This document shows positions 58,844 to 64,000 of a stretch of 64,000 bases of DNA, piece after piece. How positions within the stretch are numbered: position 1 is the first letter of the stretch; each line of letters starts with the position of its first letter. Origin of the DNA: an uncultured Lachnospiraceae bacterium (GTDB lineage Bacteria; Bacillota; Clostridia; Lachnospirales; Lachnospiraceae); NCBI GenBank assembly GCA_902793995.1, contig CADBFP010000009.1:1-64000 (forward strand). Direction: 5' to 3'. The translations under genes were made by a program, and so were the position numbers. Under the pieces are notes generated by a model. That model made no database searches. It was given only the letters and a program-made list of their open reading frames with translations, and was not told the origin of the DNA.

Positions 58844-59419
58844 TTACGACACCGCCTCGTACCCGGCCTTGTAGGCTGCCAGGTTCAGCTCCCGGAACTT
58901 CTCCGGCACCGTATCCGCTATCACGCTCTCCCAGTCGATATCATCCATCTTCAGGGCCTTTACCATACTCCCAAACAGCACAATATTCATGCATTTGGCG
59001 CTCCCCAGCTCCCGGGCAATCTTCTCTGCATTCAGCACATGACAGGCAAAATGCTTCTCCATGGCCTCCAGCGTCCCTGCCGGATACTCCGCCAGCCCCG
59101 CCGCCACGGTGGCGCCCTCGATCTCATAATCGTTGATGACCGCCACACCCTCCGGCTTCAGATAATCCGCATAGCGCACCGCTTCCATCTTCTCAAAGGC
59201 CACCACGATATCCGCAGCCCCCTTGCCGATGAGGGGCGAATACACCTTTTCCCCCCAGCGCACCTGGGTGGAGACGCTGCCCCCCCGCTGGCTCATGCCG
59301 TGAACCTCGGACATTTTCACATCATACCCTGCCTGCATCAGGCCGTTCACCAGCACCTTGGCGGTGAGGATAGCCCCCTGGCCTCCCACGCCTACCAACA
59401 ACGCACTTTTCACACTCAT
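58844..59419 (-). CDS. iorB: indolepyruvate oxidoreductase subunit beta
   Basis: A 191-aa gamma-type subunit of 2-oxoacid:ferredoxin oxidoreductases. VGVGGQGAILTAKVL is the nucleotide-like loop, and SEVHGMSQRGGSVSTQVRWG is the hallmark of IorB. It joins IorA to oxidise aryl pyruvates to aryl-acetyl-CoA and reduce ferredoxin. ATG at 59419 has AAGGAGGC upstream; the extension to 59515 lies inside iorA. It starts one base after the iorA stop. Confidence 0.93.
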   Translation of the reverse strand: MSVKSALLVGVGGQGAILTAKVLVNGLMQAGYDVKMSEVHGMSQRGGSVSTQVRWGEKVYSPLIGKGAADIVVAFEKMEAVRYADYLKPEGVAVINDYEIEGATVAAGLAEYPAGTLEAMEKHFACHVLNAEKIARELGSAKCMNIVLFGSMVKALKMDDIDWESVIADTVPEKFRELNLAAYKAGYEAVS

Positions 59420-59420
59420 A

Positions 59421-61169
59421 TCAGGCCTCCTTTTCAATGGCCCCCATGGGGCAGACCTGGGCGCATACAGTGCAGCCCACACACTGGTTCCGGTCGATCT
59501 TCGCCTGGCCGTCATTCACGCTGATGGCAGGGCAGCCCACGGAAAGGCACATCTTGCAGCCGATGCAGCTGTCCGTCACATGGCACATGCCGATCTCGTG
59601 CTTCATCCGCTTGATCAAAAGGCAGGGACGGCGGGTAATGATGGCCGCCTTCTCCTGGCTGGCCAGGGCATCCTTCACCGCCTGCTCCATGGCAGCCAGA
59701 TCCTGAGGATCCACAATAATTACATTCTTAAAGCCGCAGGCCTGAAGAATGTCTTCAATCTTCAAAGCCTCCGCAATCTCCCCTTCCAGGGAATAGCCGG
59801 AGCCGGGGTTGTCCTGATGCCCCGTCATACCGGTGATGTGATTATCCAGCACCACGGGAATCACATTCCCCTGGTTGTACATGATTTCCACCGCTCCGGT
59901 GATGCCGCTGTGGAAGAAGGTGGAATCTCCCAGCACACCGAAGACCTTCTTATCTTTCTGGCCCGTGGCCTCAAAGGCCTTGGCCAGGCCCATGGCCACG
60001 GAGAAGCCGCCTCCCATGCAGACCACGCTGTCCAGGGCATTTAAGGGCGGCGCCGCTCCCAAGGTGTAGCAGCCGATATCTCCCGCCACCACAAAGTCCT
60101 TGTGGCGGCCGACGGTATAGAAGAAACCTCTGTGGGGGCAGCCGGGACACAGCACTGGCGGACGGGACACGGCGGAAACCTCCACCTGGGTGGCCTCCGG
60201 CTTCACCCCGAAGATCTGCTCCCGGAGCCGTTCCGGATTCATTTCATATAAGGGGGTGGTCAAATCCTTGCCCACGCAGTCGATCCCAGCCGCCTTGATC
60301 TGCTCTTCCATAAAGGGATCCAGCTCTTCAATGACATACAGCTTTTCCACCTTGGCGGCGAATTTCTTAATGAGATCCATGGGCAGGGGGTTGGTGATGC
60401 CCAGCTTCAGGAAGGAAGTATCCTCCGGGAAGACCTCTTTGGCATATTGATAGGCGATGGAAGCGGAAATCACGCCCACTTTCGTCCCCTTCATCTCCAT
60501 GCGGTTTAAGGGGCTCTGGCAGGCCCACTCTTCCAGGGCTTTTAAGTTTTCTTCTACTTTGGGATGGTTCAGGTAGGCATGGGCGGGGGTGCAGACAAAT
60601 TTCCGCACATTCCGCTTATAAACGGGCACTTCCGGCTCGGTCCGTTCTCCCAGCTCCACTAAGGACTTGGAGTGAGCCACCCGGGTGGTGGTGCGGAAAA
60701 GCACCGGGGTGTCGAATTTCTCCGAGATTTCGCAGGCCGCCGCCATAAAATCTTTGCATTCCTGGGAATCGGAAGGCTCCACCATGGCCATTTTGGCGGC
60801 CCGGGCATAGTGGCGGTTATCCTGCTCATTCTGGGAAGAATGCATGCTGGGATCGTCCGCGCTGACGATGATGAATCCGCCTCCCACGCCGTTGTAGGCG
60901 GCGGTGAAGATAGGGTCGGCTGCCACATTTACGCCTACGTGTTTCATAGCGGTGAGGCTCCGGACCCCGGCGATGGAGGCCCCGTAGGCCACCTCCGTGG
61001 CCACCTTTTCATTGGGGGCCCATTCCGCGTACAAGGCATCCTTGTACTGGGGCAGGTTTTCAAAAATTTCCGTACTGGGGGTTCCGGGATAGGCAGAAGC
61101 CACCTTCACCCCGGCCTCGTAGGCCCCCCGGGCGATGGCTTCGTTACCGGACAATAATACTTTTGCCAT
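59421..61169 (-). CDS. iorA: indolepyruvate ferredoxin oxidoreductase subunit alpha
   Basis: A 582-aa fused alpha/beta subunit. The N-terminal pyrimidine-binding and middle domains are followed by the TPP domain (GDIGCYTLG, GVLGDSTFFHSG and NQGNVIPVVLDN) and a C-terminal 2[4Fe-4S] ferredoxin domain (CIGCKMC...CP and CVGCTVCAQVCP). It oxidatively decarboxylates indolepyruvate, phenylpyruvate and similar acids with CoA and ferredoxin. The ATG has AAAGGCGG upstream. The -10-like TATAAT at 61187-61192 lacks a -35 because a structured repeat begins there. Confidence 0.93.
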   Translation of the reverse strand: MAKVLLSGNEAIARGAYEAGVKVASAYPGTPSTEIFENLPQYKDALYAEWAPNEKVATEVAYGASIAGVRSLTAMKHVGVNVAADPIFTAAYNGVGGGFIIVSADDPSMHSSQNEQDNRHYARAAKMAMVEPSDSQECKDFMAAACEISEKFDTPVLFRTTTRVAHSKSLVELGERTEPEVPVYKRNVRKFVCTPAHAYLNHPKVEENLKALEEWACQSPLNRMEMKGTKVGVISASIAYQYAKEVFPEDTSFLKLGITNPLPMDLIKKFAAKVEKLYVIEELDPFMEEQIKAAGIDCVGKDLTTPLYEMNPERLREQIFGVKPEATQVEVSAVSRPPVLCPGCPHRGFFYTVGRHKDFVVAGDIGCYTLGAAPPLNALDSVVCMGGGFSVAMGLAKAFEATGQKDKKVFGVLGDSTFFHSGITGAVEIMYNQGNVIPVVLDNHITGMTGHQDNPGSGYSLEGEIAEALKIEDILQACGFKNVIIVDPQDLAAMEQAVKDALASQEKAAIITRRPCLLIKRMKHEIGMCHVTDSCIGCKMCLSVGCPAISVNDGQAKIDRNQCVGCTVCAQVCPMGAIEKEA

Positions 61170-61196
61170 AGTGTTCCGCCTTTCAAATTATATTCT

Positions 61197-61315
61197 TGCC
61201 CTCTCCCGGACGCGGGGGGCAAAACCACCGAAGCGCTGCCAGTGGCAGATGAAGAGAGGTGGTTTTGGTGACATCGTCCGAAAAAACGACCGAAGAGGGA
61301 AGCTTTTTCGGCAGT
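61197..61315 (+). repeat. structured repeat related to the toxin leader
   Basis: Stems GCCC/GGGC (61199-61220), AAAACCACC/GGTGGTTTT (61221-61229 with 61258-61266) enclosing CTGCC-AGT-GGCAG, and CCGAAAAA/TTTTTCGG (61278-61285 with 61304-61311). Closely similar to the minus-strand leader at 44063-44182, with a T-A to C-G pair change in the long stem. No toxin ORF follows it here; it is bordered by CTTGCCCTCTCCC and GTGACGGGTGAGGGCGAC repeat words. Confidence 0.65.
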
Positions 61316-61321
61316 GGCACG

Positions 61322-61342
61322 GTCCCTGAGCTTGTCGAAGGG
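61322..61342. repeat. inverted copy of the CCTTCGACAAGCTCAGGG repeat
   Basis: GTCCCTGAGCTTGTCGAAGG, the reverse complement of 14378-14397. The stretch 61343-61400 holds only repeat words and an AT-rich spacer. Confidence 0.7.
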
Positions 61343-61412
61343 CCGTGACGGGTGAGGGCGACTTGTCCCCTACTATTTACGTACCTCTTTTGGTATTATT
61401 TTACTCCACCCC

Positions 61413-61446
61413 TTGCCAAAACAAAAGCCCTATTTTATAATAGGGC
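61413..61446 (+). promoter_or_regulatory. LysR promoter with overlapping palindrome
   Basis: TTGCCA (61413-61418), 17 bp, TATAAT (61436-61441). The palindrome GCCCTATT-TTAT-AATAGGGC (61427-61446) covers the -10 and is a plausible site for the LysR protein acting on its own gene, or for a repressor. Confidence 0.7.
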
Positions 61447-61484
61447 CATAAGTAAAACTTAATCCTCACATAAGGGAAACCGCT

Positions 61485-62366
61485 ATGACGATACAGCAAA
61501 TCCTCTACGCACTGGAAACCGCCGGCTGCGGCAGCATTTCCACCGCCGCGGCCCGCCTTTATATTTCCCAATCCGCCCTCTCCCAGCAGATCCACCGACT
61601 GGAAAAGGAACTGGGCTACGACTTGTTCGTTCGAAAAAACCAGGGTCTGGAGCTGACCCTGGAAGGGGAGAACTTCTGCGAAGAAGCCCGGAATCTGGCA
61701 GATGCCTGGGCCTATTTTTCCGCCCGGGTGAAAAGTCCGGAAACCACGGGCCGCCATCTGCGGATCGGCATCGGCTCCCGGGTCTTTTCCAACGGGCTTT
61801 TTCCGCAAATCGTCTCCTATTTTGAAGAACGGCCGGAGCTGGAAATCTCCTTTGTGACGGAGGCCGGCCGGGACTTCCTGATGGCCTTAAAACAAAAAAG
61901 CCTGGATCTGGCTTTGGATGTTCTGCCGGCGGAGGATTATGTATCGGATCACAGCGAATTCGTCTCCCTGCCCCTCATCAAAGAAGTCCAGTGCATCCTC
62001 ATGGCCCGGGAGAATCCCCTGGCTGGTAAAAAATCCCTCCGGTACAAAGACCTGGAGGGGGCCACCATGATCTCCGGCCTGGAGCAAAGCTCCGAAGCCC
62101 GGATTTTAAGAGAGATGGTGAAAAAGCATGACGTGCACCTAAAGCGCATGTACCGCTCTGACGGCATCGATACGGTGATGCGGCTGGTAAAAAGCGGCAA
62201 GGGCCTGATCTTAGGCCCCCGCTCCTTTGCGGAATATTTCGGTGTAGCCGCCGTCCCCGTCATCCCCAAAACGGAAGCCTCCCTACAGTTCATCTGCCTG
62301 AAAGACCGGGCGGAACGGAAGGAAATCCGAGAGTTTAGAGAGTATTTGACGGGGTTACGGCAATAG
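61485..62366 (+). CDS. LysR-family transcriptional regulator
   Basis: A 293-aa LysR-type regulator. The N-terminal HTH (GSISTAAARLYISQSALSQQ then RLEKELGYDLFVRKNQGLEL) is classic. The C-terminal effector domain (about 90-290) is of the periplasmic-binding-protein fold. It is divergent to iorA, so it probably controls the aryl-pyruvate fermentation genes in response to a substrate or product. Its 3' end overlaps the next convergent gene by 12 bp. Confidence 0.92.
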   Translation: MTIQQILYALETAGCGSISTAAARLYISQSALSQQIHRLEKELGYDLFVRKNQGLELTLEGENFCEEARNLADAWAYFSARVKSPETTGRHLRIGIGSRVFSNGLFPQIVSYFEERPELEISFVTEAGRDFLMALKQKSLDLALDVLPAEDYVSDHSEFVSLPLIKEVQCILMARENPLAGKKSLRYKDLEGATMISGLEQSSEARILREMVKKHDVHLKRMYRSDGIDTVMRLVKSGKGLILGPRSFAEYFGVAAVPVIPKTEASLQFICLKDRAERKEIREFREYLTGLRQ

Positions 62367-63698
62367 ATTCTCCAACTTGCCCATGGTGGCCTCGTCGAAC
62401 TCCCGGAACTGCACGATCCAATCCTCCGATACTTTCACGAAGAGGCCCTCCACCCCGGGCACTCTGTAAACCTCCGTCCCCAGGGGCAGCTGGGTGGCCA
62501 TCATATTCTTATTAGGCAGCTGTTTATTATCTACCGTGCCCACAATCCCTACCGGAACCGCGGCGGAAGAAAGCTTATCCACTTTGTCCCCTGTATTGGT
62601 ATAAATCTTTTCGTTCCAGTAAAGCAGCATTCGCTGAATCTCCCCCTGTGGATAGCCGGTGGGCGTCATAGCGCCGCTTCCGGCACTGCCGGGATCGCCC
62701 CACAGGCGGGCATCCGCTTCATTGATATCAAATTCCGCCGCCCCATAGCAGCGTTTGTTGCCGTTTGCAATGAACAAATCCTTCACCAGACGGTAATGGC
62801 CCAAGGGCAGCTTGCCATACATAGTCAGGGAATGGTTCATTTCACGGCTCTGTCCCGGCTCCAGGTTATACCCTTCCATAGTAAAGGCATAATTCCGCAG
62901 GGGACTGGCCGGCACAGAGTACCAGTCGGCGCCGTCCCAAACCTCCAGACGGAATTCCCGGCCGTACAGCAGGCTCACTTCACTGCGATTGGTCAATACC
63001 ACGGGATAATCGGAATTGCTTCGCGCCTTTATCTCCATTTCCACCATATCCGGATTGAGGCTCACGGTAGTCTTGGTCATATAATCAAAGCGCCACTGCC
63101 CTTCCTGCTCCAAAAGATAGCGGCTGAGATTCAAAGCTGATAATTCCGTTCCTTCCATAACCTGCTCTTTATCCCAGCTCATTTTGGCCAGGGAATCAAA
63201 ATCATAAGGGAAATGATAGGCTTTCCCCTCCCGGGTCAGTAAATAGCCGTTGGTCCAGAGCATATGAAGCCCCGTGCCATCTTTGGTGGGCAGCTCCAGG
63301 CAGTATACGGGATAAGTCAATTTGTCTATGGAAAAATCTTCCGCCGGGCTGCCGGGGGTCTCCCGCAGGCTGGCTGCGATCTTCGCAAAATCGCTGAACT
63401 TATAGTATGTCCGCAGGGTTTGCCCGTCATACACGGAAAACACCATAGAGCCGGACAGCAGGGAAATCGTTGTTCCCATGGCATCCCACTCCGTCAGGGG
63501 CGTGCCCGATACGGCCATGGCGGGCATTGTGGGCGCAGCGGCCTCTGCCTGCAGGCTGCTCCCGGGAGCCGTGGTTCCGCTCCCCGCCGGAGCATCCGAG
63601 GGCGGTGCCGATGCCTTGTCTTTCTGCCCCGCGCCGCATCCCCCGAGCATCAAAAGCAAAAGGCCTGCCGCGATCCAAAGGATTCTATTTTTCTTCAT
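62355..63698 (-). CDS. lipoprotein with Big_14-type immunoglobulin-like domain
   Basis: A 447-aa lipoprotein. The signal ends in GGC and a Pro/Ala/Ser linker (to about residue 65) follows. A beta-rich domain (about 70-200) and an Ig-like domain (about 210-300) with VVLTNRSEVSLLYG, LEVWDGADWYSVP and PLGHYRLVKDLF resemble bacterial Ig-like Big_14. A C-terminal domain of unknown type ends the protein. No enzyme motif seen; probably a surface binding or structural protein. AGGAGGAGACAACC precedes the ATG. Its end overlaps the LysR gene. Confidence 0.7.
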   Translation of the reverse strand: MKKNRILWIAAGLLLLMLGGCGAGQKDKASAPPSDAPAGSGTTAPGSSLQAEAAAPTMPAMAVSGTPLTEWDAMGTTISLLSGSMVFSVYDGQTLRTYYKFSDFAKIAASLRETPGSPAEDFSIDKLTYPVYCLELPTKDGTGLHMLWTNGYLLTREGKAYHFPYDFDSLAKMSWDKEQVMEGTELSALNLSRYLLEQEGQWRFDYMTKTTVSLNPDMVEMEIKARSNSDYPVVLTNRSEVSLLYGREFRLEVWDGADWYSVPASPLRNYAFTMEGYNLEPGQSREMNHSLTMYGKLPLGHYRLVKDLFIANGNKRCYGAAEFDINEADARLWGDPGSAGSGAMTPTGYPQGEIQRMLLYWNEKIYTNTGDKVDKLSSAAVPVGIVGTVDNKQLPNKNMMATQLPLGTEVYRVPGVEGLFVKVSEDWIVQFREFDEATMGKLENLLP

Positions 63699-63766
63699 GG
63701 TTGTCTCCTCCTTATTGCTTCATCAACAACAATACAATCCTTCAGGCAGAAATGTTGCGACAGTCC

Positions 63767-64000
63767 TTATTCTTTCCTGCAATAAGACTGCAATGCAGGA
63801 AACAGTATCTCAATCCCCATTTCCCGCCTCATTTCAGAGCTATAGTTGACATTTTGCGGATCAGTTTCTTCCAATGCAGCTTTCAGATCCCCTCTTTGGA
63901 GCAGCGCGTCCAACCCATTACTATTCCGGGCAGACAAAAGAAGAACTTCCTCCGATGTAAGCAAAACAGCACTGATGGCTGCTTCCTCTGCAGGATACAG
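63767..64000 (-). CDS. unknown protein, C-terminal part (cut by window end)
   Basis: The minus strand is open from the window edge for 77 codons to a stop at 63767. The visible end reads EETDPQNVNYSSEMRREMG and finishes QSYCRKE. It is mostly helical, with no signal or metal motif visible. A TTG at 63964 is in frame but the ORF continues upstream of it, so the real start is probably outside. No family is recognised. The 68 bp between it and the lipoprotein start hold the latter's ribosome binding site only. Confidence 0.5.
   Translation of the reverse strand: MYPAEEAAISAVLLTSEEVLLLSARNSNGLDALLQRGDLKAALEETDPQNVNYSSEMRREMGIEILFPALQSYCRKE

Overview
The window looks like chromosomal DNA from a GC-rich, anaerobic, amino-acid-fermenting member of the Clostridia (Eubacteriales). 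The evidence is the conserved Firmicutes order fmt-rsmB-rlmN-PP2C phosphatase-PASTA kinase-rsgA-rpe, strong AGGAGG-type ribosome binding sites, many lipoproteins with Thr/Ala/Pro-rich linkers, indolepyruvate:ferredoxin oxidoreductase, acyl-CoA:acetate CoA-transferases and acetate kinase. The species is not identifiable from sequence reading alone. No rRNA was seen. The only tRNA found is an interrupted tRNA-Ser(GGA).

Layout. 1-224: one end of an IS481-type insertion sequence. 320-3923: a 3.5 kb segment bounded by two 70-bp direct repeats (69/70 identical) that carry the 3' end of tRNA-Ser plus its terminator. It holds a minus-strand operon of an AbiEi-like regulator (DUF6088), an ADP-ribosyltransferase-like protein (DUF3990), a 139-aa protein and a NADAR-type ADP-ribose hydrolase. 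3908-4156: tRNA-Ser(GGA) with a consensus promoter, interrupted by a palindrome-rich insertion of about 120 bp. 4177-15637: housekeeping block (ung, foldase-like lipoprotein, rpe, rsgA, PASTA kinase, PP2C phosphatase, rlmN, rsmB, fmt, ackA). 15836-20324: a TIC20-like zinc-ribbon membrane protein, two tandem paralogous lipoproteins (one frameshifted, the other lacking its HExxH motif) and a decayed radical-SAM SPASM fragment.

20979-31799: a ten-gene catabolic operon (SDR, KAS III-like enzyme, LivH/M/G/F, substrate-binding lipoprotein, CoA-transferase, two alpha/beta hydrolases). It starts from a strong promoter next to a cluster of TetR-type palindromes, with a TetR gene divergently encoded, and ends in a terminator at 20912-20938. 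31814-43776: accessory and housekeeping genes (EEP phosphatase, proC, rhodanese-cyclophilin-like lipoprotein, APH-like kinase, 5'-nucleotidase lipoprotein, HTH-Uma2 fusion, HTH-Fic, AAA ATPase, pcrA). 43810-44257: a type I toxin-antitoxin locus with a 27-aa holin-like toxin, a long structured leader, a LexA-like box in its promoter and a convergent antisense RNA promoter. 44428-49226: methyltransferase, an acetyltransferase fused through a repeat to a second domain, membrane proteins, and a guanine-riboswitch-controlled NCS2 purine permease. 49272-55280: oligopeptide ABC transporter with fused OppD-OppF. 55535-61169: aminotransferase, CoA-transferase and IorAB, with a LysR regulator divergent. 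Together with the peptide importer and acetate kinase these suggest fermentation of amino acids via 2-oxoacids and acyl-CoA to acids and ATP. 62355-64000: a Big_14-like lipoprotein and a gene cut by the window end.

Short palindromic and MITE-like repeats are scattered between genes throughout. One has fused two genes, one interrupts the tRNA, and a 28-bp pair brackets a lipoprotein gene.
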